From positions 12,987,135-13,051,134 of the forward strand of contig NC_135255.1 in the NCBI RefSeq assembly GCF_964204865.1: a stretch of DNA of 64,000 nucleotides. Reading direction: 5' to 3'. The notes under the pieces were generated by a model. It did not search any database and was not told the origin of the DNA. It worked only from the letters and a program-made list of their open reading frames with translations. This DNA is from Styela clava (taxonomy: Eukaryota; Chordata; Ascidiacea; Stolidobranchia; Styelidae). The position numbers and the translations under genes were made by a program. Below, in pieces: positions 36,704 to 49,700 of the stretch. Numbering within the stretch: the stretch's first letter is position 1; each line of letters opens with the position of its first letter.

Positions 36704-39265
36704 ATCAGAGCGTGCCTGAGAAATAGCGATCTTTGCAGCATGATATTTTGTTAGTATGTCGTCACGCTTGATTACTTATCGATCTTAAGATCGGTAAGTA
36801 TGTTCATGGTATTTGTCTGCTTGTCTGTTAGATGAACGCGATATCTCAAGAAGGCGAGGTTGAATCTGCTCCAAATTTTGCATGTGCATTTATCACATCT
36901 CGTAGCAGAAGCCTATTGATTTTGGATGAATTATGTTGTATAATTAGTGAGTTATTAATTAATTAGTGATGGGACACGCGGTGTCACTATAGAGCCATGA
37001 TTGGAAGCCACAGTTTCGATTGATAAGTCTTCGGTCTCCAACCGATGTTCTCGTTTTATTGATTGCTAACTGCACAACAAGAATTAGATCTGCCGCTCAT
37101 ACTGATTGTCTATGTTCATTCTCAATGCCATCACACAGAAGTATGAAAGTATTTTTGTATGTACTGTATATATTATATATATTGTGTATATATATTTTGA
37201 TGTAATGTGACATGGAACGATTACAAGAACAATGTTTGTTTTATGCGAAGATCTGCATTTAGGCATATTTCATGTTTTCGTGCATGTAAACTCAAACCGT
37301 TTATACAGACCGGTTTTGATAAGGGCTGTAGTCTAACATAGCACCACAATCTTGTGATTTTTTACCCTCGAGGTAATTATCACATTTTACCATAACAAAA
37401 TTCTGGTTTATCTTTTTTCGTATCGACTGTTGATGAAAAGTAAGATCATGTATTTTGACCAATAAGAGGCTGTGGGCGTGTAGATGAAACCTTAGATCAG
37501 GGTCGTCCGATCTTTTTGGCCAAAGGGCCACATGTAATTTACTAATAAGTGCGTGGCCCACTTAACATTGTAGTGATGTTTTAGTTTTGCTACACTGACT
37601 ACAGGTTTATAAAAATAAAAAAAAATACCCTCACGCCAAACTTTCACAGTTATTAGAACAATAAAACTGTTGTTTCCCAACCATTGATGGGGCGCCATCA
37701 GTGGTTATTCCCAAAAGTTTCGCAAAAAACAAGTCAAGACGCTTGATCATTTCCATCACAGCTCCCAACAAATAAATGTCCATAGTCGTGCCACTAATTG
37801 GGACAATGACTGTGAACTCTTCAGGAATTTCAAAATCATCATTAACCCCACGCATGAAGAGCAGTAGACTTAATGCCAGTATTTTCGTTAAGCGCCGAGG
37901 GATACGATGAAAACTTTCCCGCTTTTGCAATTGAAGCTTCTGCTATAGATTTCCCAAGCTCTTCAACACGACGAGAATCGTCTGTATTGACAGGCTTATA
38001 TTTGCAAACGACTCTTTTATTTCCGGACATCAATACTCAATTTTTTTTATTTAATTCCGACAAATACAGCGCGGGCCACTCGAAATGTTTGCGCGGGCCA
38101 CATATGGCCCGCGGGTCACGGGTTAGACGACCCTGCCTTAGATTATATCGGAGGGCAAATAACAGTACATCACATATGCGTTAAGTATTTCACGTTTTTG
38201 CTCAGAATTAAGTTCTGGAAACGTCGTTTACAACTCAGTAATGCGATAAATGAAAACACTATTTCACATGACTTACATTCACGGTTTTCGTCATAACGGG
38301 GCCCTTGCAAGATCTAGAAAAAATCGCGCCTGCGGCGTTACCCGCAAGGAGGAAGGTAAAGAAATATTTTGAGGGAAGTAGAAGCGGACGCTCGTTAGGA
38401 GGGGTCGATAGATGCACGCGGGTTGTTGCGCCGGACGAAAGGCGGTAATTCGTCCGGTTTGCTGCCCCCGACCCATTTAGACCCCTGAGTAATTTGGATA
38501 ACACATCATAAACCAGTAACTCCTAATGGACGTCGAGTTTCATCAATGTCCGGGTCCGTAATCACTCAACCGTGGCGACATTTTTTGTGATAAACTTGAT
38601 CTCAATTGCTTCGTATAACTTAAATATGGCATCCATACCTATTACCATTCCGAGATATTACCTGGAATCACTGAAGCGTGGCTGGGGGTACGAGAAAAAA
38701 ATGCATTTAAATAAATATTTTAAACGTGCCCATGTCTTTAGATTCTTAATAAGATTCGCCAGAAGATTGCAATAATTTAAAATCCCTATACCGTGACTGG
38801 GGGTGGATGTAAAAAAATATTTAAAAAAAAACATTGACCTAACCTTTCCAACCATCCTTATGTTCTTCAATTCCTAACAGGACCTCTCAGAGGCCTGTGA
38901 AAAGTCAAAATCACTGGGTCGTGACCGGGGGTAGGAAAAAAAAAATCCTCAAAAAATTTCAAATAACTTTTCCAACTATTTTCATGTACTATATTTTTTA
39001 ATATCCTCATTCCGAGCCGCACAACATTCCAAAGTCACTGGAGCGTAACGGGGAGGGGAAAATACCAAATTTCCGGTCATTAAATATTCAATAAATTGTT
39101 CTTATCGGTAATTAGGCAACGCATTGCCGAAAATCGTTTTGACTCGTCTTCTCTGGCTCGATCGTTCTGAAAAATATTCTTAGTTAGTTTGGATTAGTTA
39201 GATCTAAACCCCGACCCTCATGTCAATTTTTGTCCGGATCGGCACGCCAGTTTTCAAGGAAACGC
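36704..39265. repeat. Unclassified linker segment, unit 5
   Basis: Complete linker from CAGAGCGTGCCTGAG (36706); its right half matches unit 1 nearly base for base. No gene seen. Confidence 0.7.
37498..38135. mobile_element. 0.64 kb hAT element, copy 4
   Basis: Same termini and CCTTAGAT duplications (37490-37497 and 38136-38143). Transposase remnant on minus strand 37631-38033. Confidence 0.93.
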
Positions 39266-39646
39266 ACGTCAAATAAAATGACCGATTGACGGCTTGAACT
39301 GCCAGTAATTCAGACAGTGAACTTGTTTCATTCCCGATATCTATAACAAGACATAAAAGTGAAACTAATTAGCATGATCATAAATCATCGAGGACTATTT
39401 GAAAAAGTAGTATAGTCAAGAATAATTTTGAAATATTTTCAAAATTCTCTAATACACATCTCTTTCACTTTGGAATAATAAACTAGCAATTTGGAAGATA
39501 CGAGAGATCTATTGAGTATACATATTATCCTCAATCTTAGTTATGTTTCACTTTTATAATATAACTTGGTATTATTATTGGCTCCACGTCGAGTCGCACA
39601 ATGTGTGATACTATTGCGATTGAGATCTAGCTAGTATCAGTTAGAC
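39266..39646 (+). promoter_or_regulatory. Conserved upstream block of lectin-like gene, unit 5
   Basis: Same block as 2054-2433, and separated from its gene by the 1.3 kb hAT in the same way. Confidence 0.5.
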
Positions 39647-40977
39647 CAGGGGTCACCAACCTTTTCGAAGCCGAGGGCTAATTTTTGGGTACAGATTAGG
39701 CTGCGGGCTACCAGTTCAATGTACCTTCTAAAAAGTCAGTTGCTGGACTAAGCTTCAATTATTGATATAATTACTGGTATTTAGTGAAGTATAGACACTA
39801 ATAAACTTTAGGATTCTTCAGGAAATCAAACGCATATCACAACGTTGCAAATAAATTTCTATCAATAACACTTGTATTTCAGAACTGAGTGTTTTTAAAT
39901 TGATTTTCAACACTCTGCACAAGTCTAAGATAAAATGGACTTAACAGTTGTACTATCAAATGTTGCAGAGTATTATACTCCGACGTGTAACTTGACCCTG
40001 TAACTCTGAGCGAGTCTTGCAGATTTCCATCAGTGAGGCGTGTTCCATGTTTGTTCCTGGTAGAGTGAGTCATGGTCCATCGTGTTAAGCGTTAGGTTCG
40101 CAGGTTCGAATCCCATGCGGGGATAGTTATGTGCGAAAGGATTGATGGACTCCTCGCCGCCGTAGAGTGGTTCACGTAACCGCTGGTCGGCTAAGGCTTC
40201 CTTCGCCATCAAGTACAGGCTTTCGGAAACAAACAACTAACTAAACCCATACCCGACATGGTAACCGGCGAAAAGCAGTGGTTTGTCATATGGTTAAGCC
40301 GTCCTATCGGCAATCTTCTCCCCCGGGATAAAAATGTGAATCTCCTCCTATCCTGAGTTTATGTCAAGAATGTTGATTCGAAAATACAGGTTGAAACAAA
40401 CGATGGTCTCGTAAAATAGGATTGCTGTATGATTTGAATCGCGAGCTTTTTCTGTCCGTACCGTGCTGACCAGCGGGTAGTTAGCGCGGAAGTTTACGTG
40501 ACAAGATGTGAAATATCCCTCCGCTTTGCCGTCGCTAATATCGCCCCACTAATGAGACACACGAAGGCTGTTTTTATGGTGGTAAAAATATATCCACTTC
40601 CCATTCATCGTGAAAATGATGGATTTTTCTTTGGAATCAGTAATTGTATTATTACTGCTCCGCTAATCAACGGACAAGAAAAAGCGCGGGTTTGTGGAAA
40701 GTGATCTCAGTGTGATGTCATAATTGGAAGAGTGTTAATTGACCCGTCACATTACTGAGGTCAAATAGAAATAAGATTGATGGTTACAAAATTAATATAG
40801 TGTCATTTCTAGTTCCCATATAAGTGTGATTCATACTAAAATTGCAGGACAAAATTTAATTGATGTAGCTTACTTATAATAGCCGTTATTAAGCTTAGTT
40901 TGGAACAGACCTGTGGGCGACTCATATGGTCTTCGCGGGCGACTTGGTGCCCGCGGGCAACGCGTTGGTGACCCCTG
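39647..40977. mobile_element. 1.3 kb hAT element, complete (unit 5)
   Basis: Left end CAGGGGTCACCAACC, right end GTTGGTGACCCCTG. Perfect AGTTAGAC duplications at 39639-39646 and 40978-40985. It defines the true borders of the truncated copy in unit 1. No transposase, so non-autonomous. Confidence 0.95.
40043..40345 (+). mobile_element. Candidate tRNA-derived SINE inside the hAT
   Basis: Second copy of the piece at 2830-3130; B-box GGTTCGAATCC at 40103-40113. Borders estimated. Confidence 0.45.
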
Positions 40978-41257
40978 AGTTAGACATACAAATTTGAAAG
41001 ATTGTAGTTTTTTATATTTCCATATATCGGCCCCGGTGACTAGGCTGAAAACATTTACAATCGGAATTTTTGTAAATTCAAAAAATCAGGTATAATAAAA
41101 ATTTCATTTTTTGTTTAAATATAGAAATCCGTTTATAAATCATAATTTTACGTTTTTTTATGTTTTATAATTGTAAATTAATTTTAGGTCGAACACAAGA
41201 AACAAAGGAACACAATTTGGCAAATAGACCTGTTCAGAAACAAAGACATACAATATA

Positions 41258-43286
41258 ATGGGTAATATTGTGATGTTGGTATTTACCTATCATGTTTACG
41301 ATTACATCATATTAAATGCGGAATAGGTATAAAGTGTGTCAAATGTACATTTTAAATGTTTGGTATGTTTTATTTGAAGGAAATACCAGAAGAAATGTTA
41401 TCATTTCGTTGATAGCAGTTGTTCTTATAATCAGCGGCATTTTAGTTGCGATTGTAACAAATATGAACACTTTTTCTTCTACTATCACCACTACAACTCC
41501 GACTACAAATCCGACGAATACTACTGCCGCTTCAACAACTACTGAGAATATCCAGATGTTAACAGAAAAAAAGACCACAACTGATCCAGGTTGGCTATAA
41601 ATACCTGAAAACGAAAAGTGGCATAATTTAAAAAAAAAAGGGTAACTAGGTCCCGGTTTCAAACTCTTACTTAACAGACGGGTGCAAAATGCACTTGAAT
41701 TGCATGTGCATGCGAATGATATATTTATAATCAATCGAAACAAGTCACTGAAGCAGTCTATAATTAGTATCAGAGACATCTAATTAATCTATTAATTCAA
41801 AAAAATGTTCACGTCGGGATGATATGTGATGGAGGGAATGCATAATATACAACTATCCTATAGTGACAAATAATATATTGGACTTCTGTGCGCTTCTACA
41901 AATATTCTATCATTGAATAAACGAACGTTTTTTGATTGGTAGTAAACGCGCTATTTACTATAACAATTCGGGTTCAAAATGAATTACGATTGCACCTATT
42001 GTTTAAATATCTCGGATATGTTTCATTGACTGAACAAGTTATATTTAAACCTCTCTGTTTTTACTCATTTCCAAAAATTTTGAGCTTGAACAGAATAAAC
42101 TTGATCGATCTGAACTTATTATGCAGGTCCGGTTTGTTACTGGATTGAAATCGATAAATCAAAAAGCATGAATTATGATAAAGCGGTTGACGCCTGTTTG
42201 AAAAAGAATGGATTTATTGGTTCTCCGAAGGATGAAAATGCTCTTAACGCATTTATGGACTATGTGAGGCCGGAAATAGGATACCGTAGAAGAATATGGA
42301 CAAGTTTACAGATTGATCCTGAGGTAATTAACTGTCTTAGAAAATACTAAATCAAAACATTTGAGTTCAAAAAGGTTTGTATATGTTTTTACATGTGTTG
42401 ATTGAACAATTCGAAAAAATTAGCAATAACTGTTGCTAGAGGCTGGTAGAGGCTAACCATAAGCAACGAAATATTTTGTAGTTATATTTTTTAAACAAGA
42501 GAATAATGCTTAAATATATAGATACGAATGCCAAAGCGAAGCATTAGCCTACCTTACCTTTTACAGAAACCTTACGTAGTCTACTGTACGGTACGATGGA
42601 AAAAACTTACGCGTTTCGCGTAGCATGAGAGAGGTCGCTGAACCGCTACAAATGATTTTTTTAATTTTGAAGAAGTCATCACACAAATTTCGGACGGAAA
42701 ATCGAATCACATAGACTCCTAAAGCACACAGGAAGTGTAAAAATAAATTAAGTAGTAGATCTCAAGCGAAAAATACGTTCTTAAACCACTAAAATTTCGA
42801 AGCAAATGGTCTAGTAGTAGATGAGGAAAGCAGTTTTTTCATAAAAAGAAGAAAAATATCAGCGAAAACAAAAAACAACCTCATAATAACAAAACGATCC
42901 ATAGATATACTAGAATGAGTTTAATAAAATATTGCTTTTATCCCCCCCAATCGAATTCTCCCAGCAATTCCAACCTTTGAGCTAACTTATTAATATTGCT
43001 TTAATTAAACCATGCTATCTCTCAAATTTAATTAACTTATTTTTAGACGAATGTGATATCACCTGAGGGTGCATACACCAAATGGTCAAAAAGGCAAGCC
43101 TACCTAGGGTCTCCGTTCGTAACTTTTACCGGAGTTATGCTGATGGTACATGTAGACGAGACAACAGACAAGAACGGGATGGCAAATTGGTCCGTTACAT
43201 CACTAGCATACGGAGTTGTATGTCAGACTTATCTAAATGACAAAAAAAGGCCAACCGATGTTGATTACCTCGATGGATCATGTTAA
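41258..43286 (+). CDS. Type II membrane C-type-lectin-like protein, unit 5
   Basis: Exons 41258-41261, 41380-41589, 42127-42323, 43047-43286 (216 residues). 5' UTR exon from 41188. Exon 2 matches units 3 and 4 except PTTNPTNTT in the stalk. Exon 3 keeps PVCYW and NYDKAVDAC but reads RPEIGYRRR like units 1 and 2. Exon 4 is full length and reads YTKWSKRQAYLGSP with ANWSVTSLAYG. The gene thus mixes features of both subgroups. Candidate AATAAA at 43465. All splice sites intact. Confidence 0.85.
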
Positions 43287-44133
43287 AATGATTTTATTCA
43301 GAGATTAAAACGATTATTACGTATATGATTTTTTTCTTATATTCGCCAATCCCGTGATACTTCTTATCTGTCAATTTCTCATAAATTGTAGATGTATAAA
43401 CTGGCGTTTCACTTGTAGAACAATGCCAATATAATTGACATAAGTCATCTGCAAAAGAACTGACAATAAAAATCGGTTAGATTTGCCCAAATTGCCAATG
43501 TTTTGGAGCAAGCCAATAAACTCATTTTATTTTGGAAAACGATGCATGTTGTATATCTCAACGATGTGTTGACAAAATCATTAAGTTTGCATCTTGAACG
43601 CCATAATAATTACATACATACAAAATTCAAAAAAAATCGATACTGACAGTTTCCTTATGAAAGTGTGACATACTTTGTATTCGAATAAAATTTCTACTTC
43701 ATCTAGTGTCGTATTGAGAAAACCATTGCGGGATTTTAGGTGAAAGTGCACATATCAGTTCTGCGATAAAAAAAAAAGATACCGAAACCGGCCTGTATGG
43801 TGGAGAAAGAATGAACTAGTTTATGTTTCTGTAATCTGCAGACGATCGTTGTTAATTTATATTTCTGCCGCATAACCAGAACATCCAAGGTATTAAGGAG
43901 AATGATCTCACAGTCTGAGACATATATCTTATTCAAGAGGTAGTCGCTTGATGATTTATACAAGATAGAACTTTGAAAATGCAAAGACAACAAGACAGTT
44001 TTGGGTAGTTCAATTATTGGACATTTGCAGAGTATACAAAATATCTTCGTTCATACGCTTCTTTTGGATGCATTTGGTCTCTTAAGAGTAAATGAATAGT
44101 CCGGTAAGATGACATAGAAGAGAAGTGGTAATC
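43287..44133. other. 3' flank of unit 5 gene, no further gene seen
   Basis: Shared 3' flank, most like unit 2, with AATAAA at 43465. Nothing else recognised. Confidence 0.6.
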
Positions 44134-44612
44134 ACGTCAATTAAAATGGCCGATTGACGGCTTGAACTGCCAGTATTTCAGACAGCAAACTTGTTTTATT
44201 CCCGATATTTATAACAAGACATAAAAATCAAACTATAGCATGGCCATCGAGGACTATTTGAAAAAGTAGCATAGCCAAGAATAAATTTGAAATATTATTA
44301 AAATTTCTTATATAACTGTTTTACTTTGGAATAATAAACTTTTAAAGCAATAACTTTTTAAAAAACTAAAAAAGCAATTTTGCGACGACTCGAGATATAT
44401 TGGTTTACCCACATTGACATAGAAGAGTACACTTTACATAGTGATCCAACATTTTTGTATATGCGTTTTTACAATTGAGTATACCCATTATCCCCAATTT
44501 TAGTCGTGTTCCACATTTATAATATAATTTGGTATTATTATTATTGGCGCTACGTCGATTTGCCCAATGTGCGAGGCTATTGCAGTTGAGATCTAGCTAG
44601 TATCAGTTAGAC
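44134..44612 (+). promoter_or_regulatory. Second upstream block, unit 5 (empty hAT site)
   Basis: Contains the empty TAATTTGG target at 44525-44532 and a private AT-rich insertion near 44339-44371. Leads into the diverged copy at 44844, about 230 bp away. Confidence 0.5.
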
Positions 44613-44843
44613 ATACATTTATTAGTTCTTTATCTTTTCACATATCGGCTCCGCTGACTGACCTGAAAATAATTACAATTAGAATTTTGTAAATTCAAAA
44701 AACCTGGTATGACATAATTTTTCCTTTTTTTGTAAATATAGCACTCCGATTATAAATACTTATAAATGGATTTTAGGTAGAATATGGGAAACAAACAGAG
44801 AAAAAGTATCTGAAGCGGTTGGGAAACAAAGAAACACAATAAA

Positions 44844-47149
44844 ATGGGTAATAATATCATGTTGTTATTTACCTATCATGTTTACTACTACATCATATTG
44901 AATGCGGAATAAGTAAGTATAAAGTGTATCAAATGTACATTTCAAATCGTTGGTATGTTTTATTTGAAGGAAATACCAGAAGAAATGTTATCATTCCGTT
45001 GATTGCCTTTGTTGCTATAATCTGCGCCATTGTAGTCGCGGTTTTAACAAATATGAATACTTTTTCTTGTACTATCACCACTACAACTCCGACGAATACT
45101 ACTGTCGCTTCAACAACTACTGAGACTACGCAGATGATAACAGAGAAGAAGACTACAAATGATCCAGGTTGGTTATAAAAATCCGAAAAAAAGGAGCGGC
45201 ATAAATAATTTTTCAAACGATAATGTATCAGAGTCCCCGCTTGTCCATCTGTTACTTAATAGCCCGGTGCAAAATGCATTTGAAATGCATGTACATTCTT
45301 ATGATATATTTACAATCAATCGAAACAATTCTCAAGCAGTCATGTAATTAGCATCAGAGACATCCAATTAATCTAATAATTCAATAGATGTGATTACCTC
45401 GGGATGGTATGTGATGGATATAATGCATATGCAGCTATCACAGTGGTTCTCGTACTTTTTGAAAACAAATTCCACGACGGACCCCTTGCAATTTTTTGAT
45501 CCACTAAAACAAAACATTAAAGAATCACAACAGAAAATCAATGCTCCGTATAGTAAAACGAACAAAAGAATATAAAGCACAACTCTAAAGACATGTGTGA
45601 CATTCAGTCTGTTTCGATATTTGGTAAACGTGCTGAAGGGAAGCGTAAGCTACAGCTTACAATGTGGAAGCGTGATCGAAACAGAAAGTGAAGTATCACT
45701 GTCTCCAGCAGTGATTGCGAAGCAGGAAAAGGCGTCAAATGTGTATTTTTCAAATTTAAGACTTATTTGTTGTATTATCAAGCTATTAGCCATATTACAG
45801 ATTTGTTTCGCGGACCCTCCGAAAGTGCTTCACGGAACCACTAAACTATCCTATAGTGATAAATGATATGTAGGACTTCTGTGCGCTTCTACAAATATTC
45901 TATCATTGAATAAACTATCGTTTTTTTATTGGTAGTAAACGCGCTATGTACTATAACAATTCGGGTTCAAAGTGAATCACAATTGAGAATATTGTTTAAT
46001 TAAATATCTCGGATAGGCTTCATGTTATATTTAAACCTCTCTGTTTTTACTCATTGTCAGAAACTTGTTCTTGAACATGATAAACTTGATCGATCTTACT
46101 TTATTCTGCAGGCCCGGCTTGTTATTGGATTGAAATTGATAAAAGCAAAAGAATAATCAGGAATTACAATGATGCGGTTGACGCCTGTTGGGAAAAAAAA
46201 GGAGTTGTTGGTTTTCCGAAAGATAAAAATGCTCTTAACGCATTTATGGACTATGTGAGGCCGGAAAGCGGATACCGTATAGAAGAATATGGACGAGTTT
46301 AAAGATTGATCCTGAGGTAATTAACTCTCTTAGAAAAATAGTAATTTGAACACTTGAGTTTAAAGGGGTTTGTATATATTTGACCACTTGATATAATTAA
46401 ACAATTGAAAAAATTACCAAACCTGTTGCTGAACCGTGAGCCGTTTCGGTAGAGGCTAAGACATACGCGACGAAATATTTTGTAGTTATTTTTTTAAAAC
46501 AAGAAAAAAAGATGTCTAAATATATGGACACGAAAGCCAAAGCGAATCAATAGTCTACCTTACCTTACCTCACCTTACAGAACTTTCTCTTACGTATCCT
46601 ACTGCACGGCACGGTCCAAAAACTTTGGAATTTCGGGTAGCACGAAAATTGTCGCAGGACTGCTAATTAATTTTTATTAATTTTGAAGAGGTCATCACAA
46701 AAATTTTCGAACTGAAAAACGAATCATATAGCGAACATACAACCTTTAACTACTGACGTTTTAAAGCAATTGGTCTGGGAGTTGATGAGAAAAGCAATTT
46801 ATGATTTTGATAAAATAATGCTGTTATACTTCAATCGAATTCTGCCAGCACTTTCTACTCTTTAACTAATATTGCCTTGAAGGTGCGATCTCCAAAGATT
46901 GAACTGACTTATTTTTAGACGTTTGTGATATCACCCAAGGGTGCATACACCAAATGGGCAAAATGGAGCCCCGAACTGTCCATTGCTCATAACAGAGTTA
47001 TGCTGAGGGTACCTATAAACAAGACAGCAGACAATAACGGGATGATAAATAGGATGGAAACTTCAATAGCATACGGAGTTGTATGCCAGACTCATCTAAA
47101 TGACAACAATAGGCCAACCGATGTTGACTACCTCGATGGACCATGTTAA
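44844..47149 (+). pseudogene. Diverged lectin-like gene, frameshifted
   Basis: Exons recognisable at 44844-44847, 44970-45167, about 46112-46322 and 46919-47149. Exons 1 and 2 are sound: NTRRNVII, helix FVAIICAIVVAVLTN, Thr-rich stalk ending NDPG. Exon 3 encodes PACYWIEID and YNDAVDAC, but two extra bases after GGATACCGTA (near 46279) shift the frame to a stop at 46299-46301. Exon 4 is open (ITP-like start, VVCQ, terminal Cys) and shorter. Intron 2 carries a hAT fragment. Most likely a pseudogene; a truncated product ending in exon 3 cannot be excluded. It is the oldest-looking member of the family here. Confidence 0.8.
45441..45843. mobile_element. hAT-like non-autonomous element in intron
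   Basis: Left end CAGTGGTTCTCG; right end CACGGAACCACTA is an imperfect inverted match. The flanking GCTATCA / ACTATCC is a weak target duplication. Sits in intron 2 of the frameshifted gene, where other copies read uninterrupted. Confidence 0.65.
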
Positions 47150-47758
47150 AAAGATTTTACTCAGAGATCAAAACGAGTATTATGTATATGATTATCTTAT
47201 ATTCGTCAAGATTTGTAAATTTATATACTGGCGTTTCGGTTGTGTAACAATGGCTTTACTTCAATATAATTGATATATATAAGTCATCTGGAAAGAAGTG
47301 ACAATAAAAATAAGATAGATTTGCCCAAATTACCATTCTTTTGGAGGCTACCAATAAACTCATTTTTTTGGAGACCGATGTGTAGACCAAATCAGTGAGT
47401 TTGCATTCTGAACGTCATACCAATATATCTTATGTAACAGAAAATGTGCGACCGATGTTGAACTTATACCGGCTTTATATAGGACCATTCATAGTATTTT
47501 GCTTTAAATGGTATTCTATCTACGTTGCGCGCGCGGGATATCTCTGCTATGCAATTACATAGCAAAACAATACTAACATTTAGTACATAAAGTGCAAATT
47601 TGAACATATTTCGAAATAATATTACCGAACTAGTAAATCATTTTGTAAACGACGACGCGCTAAAATATTCTCAAAATCGGCATCACAAATTTTGCATTTG
47701 TATATTAAAATTTTTTATAGCAAAGGCAATGGTATAGTATAGTTTCAATAGTATATAG
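47150..47758. other. End of array homology; no gene seen
   Basis: Homology to the shared 3' flank fades by about 47430. The rest is AT-rich with a short GCGCGCG tract at 47528. Nothing recognised. Confidence 0.6.
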
Positions 47759-48261
47759 CAGGGGTCGGGAACCCATGGCTCGCGAGCCATATATGGCTCT
47801 TTTGGTGACGGCATATGGCTCCCAGAAAAATATATTGTTCTAAGATTAAGCTTACTATTGTTACTAGACTTCAAACTATTTTATGGCCAAATATGGCAAA
47901 AAATTCCCAATACGTTTGACAACGCGGGCCCTTGTGACAAAACATGGGGATTCTGGAATATATATTGTGACATCACAAAGCGATAGAGTTTTAAAATACT
48001 ACGGAGATGCCTAAACGAAAAAGGGTGATGAGTATCGTAGATTTCAACTTGGGCTGCATGTGAACAACCGTTCAAGGCCCGCAGCGACAACATGCAGCAT
48101 CAGAAGTCACGTTAAATGTATATTGACATTGTATGTGTTGATATTTGAGTAAAAATTTCAGGCCTGATTAAGTGAAGAAATGCTATTTGGCTCGCACAGT
48201 AATGCAATTGAAAATATGTATATTTTAGGGCTCTCTTGACCAAAAAGGTTCCCGACCCCTG
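47759..48261. mobile_element. hAT MITE, CAGGGGTCGGGAACC family
   Basis: Termini CAGGGGTCGGGAACC and GGTTCCCGACCCCTG, perfect duplication GTATATAG (47751-47758 and 48262-48269). 503 bp, no coding capacity. An older relative lies at 57251. Confidence 0.95.
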
Positions 48262-48548
48262 GTATATAGGAATAATTTTTCTAAAATCGAGAATCGGGAA
48301 AACATCCATACACAATAATTTCGTATACTCGTCAATTTTGCGATATTGAAATAACATCTTTACGGTTACAAGTATATTATATTAATGTTACTACGTAAAC
48401 TTCCAAAAGTAAAAAACAAAGTGTCCAAACGCTTTCACATTATAAGATATGATATCCTATTTCCTCAACCTCCTTTCAAGTTAGTTATACTTCAAAAGAT
48501 TCAGGTTTCCTCGGCGCAACACAACCTTACCTGATGTTTAGCTATAGC

Positions 48549-49121
48549 CAGTGGTGGGATTCAGCCGGTTTGCACCGGTTCTACAGAACCCTCTCACGGA
48601 ATTTTCATGAGATCAGCGAACCGCTTAGCATTGCTGGTTACTGTCAATGGATTTTTGCATCTTATCTGACACACCGATTTCAGAGATCAAGTAGCTTAAG
48701 TGTTTCTTTCAGAAAGTGAAATGATCAAGTTCGCACGTAACAGTTATACATTTAAAATAACTGAAGACTTTTTAATTTTTCCTCGAAAAACTGATTACAA
48801 TGATAAAATCTCATTCCTAAATATATTTAAAGTGAGTAAACTCGCGATGTTTTGATCACTTTTGGGTTTTCTCTGACTGCGGCTCTTCAACTTCGCAACC
48901 TTGGACCAACCTGATATAGACAGTCCTCAATCAACATCATCAAAAATTTCGATGCCAATTTTGACATGATGATGCTTACTTAACCAAAAATGAAATGAAA
49001 ATTAGGAAGTAATTAAAAATAATCAGTTTGCTAAATAATAAGACTTTTTGTAGCAGAACCGGCTGAAAAATATGACTTTTGTAACGAAACCGGCTGACAA
49101 AAAAATTGAATCCCAACACTG
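48549..49121. mobile_element. hAT MITE, CAGTGGTGGGATTCAGCCGG family
   Basis: Termini CAGTGGTGGGATTCAGCCGG and TTGAATCCCAACACTG with AACCGGCTGA inside the right end. Perfect duplication GCTATAGC (48541-48548 and 49122-49129). Confidence 0.95.
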
Positions 49122-49241
49122 GCTATAGCAGGTAATTTATGGAGTTCGAGATATAAAATTTAAAAGATTGCATCCGTTATATTTCTATACCAGCCTATGG
49201 GATGAAAAAATTTTACTGTCTATAAATCACAGTGTTTAGAC

Positions 49242-49700
49242 CAGGCCCGGGCAAGATTTTTAGACCCGGGGCCAAAAGTTTTGACCACATAGACTGGCGG
49301 GGCACGTCAGTGTGACGTAAATGGTTTGTGTTACAGTGGCGACGAATATTGTATATATTATTTTAAAACAGTAACGCTCTTTTGGCATATAAGACACATT
49401 GCGGTCGATACAACTTCTGTAAAAAATATTTGACAATTCATTCCTTTTTAATGGCGTTGCTCTAGCTATCGATTTTTTTTTCTTCCCTGATGCACTCATC
49501 AATCTTCACGAGTTAGGGTGCAGAGACGGGATGTCGCAACATAAACCATCGAGAAACGATAGACTCAAATACATTGCAAGAATACGTAAACTATAATTAA
49601 AAAATAACGTTAAGAAAGCGTTATGTGACGTTAACAAAACTTTGTCGGCACTACATTAAAACTCGGGGCTGCGCGTGAACGCACAAAGCAAGCGCACGAT
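49242..49700. mobile_element. Probable hAT fragment, left end only
   Basis: CAGGCCCGGGCAAGATTT resembles hAT left termini of the CCGGGCAA type. I find no right terminus or target duplication, so the end coordinate is a guess. Confidence 0.4.

Larger units (their letters stand above)
36704..44612. repeat. Tandem array unit 5
   Basis: Homologous unit whose upstream half (to about 40985) matches unit 1, including the 1.3 kb hAT. Its gene matches units 3 and 4, and its 3' flank matches unit 2. The 3.0 kb hAT is absent (empty site TAATTTGG at 44525-44532). It is followed by the diverged copy at 44844-47149. Confidence 0.92.
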
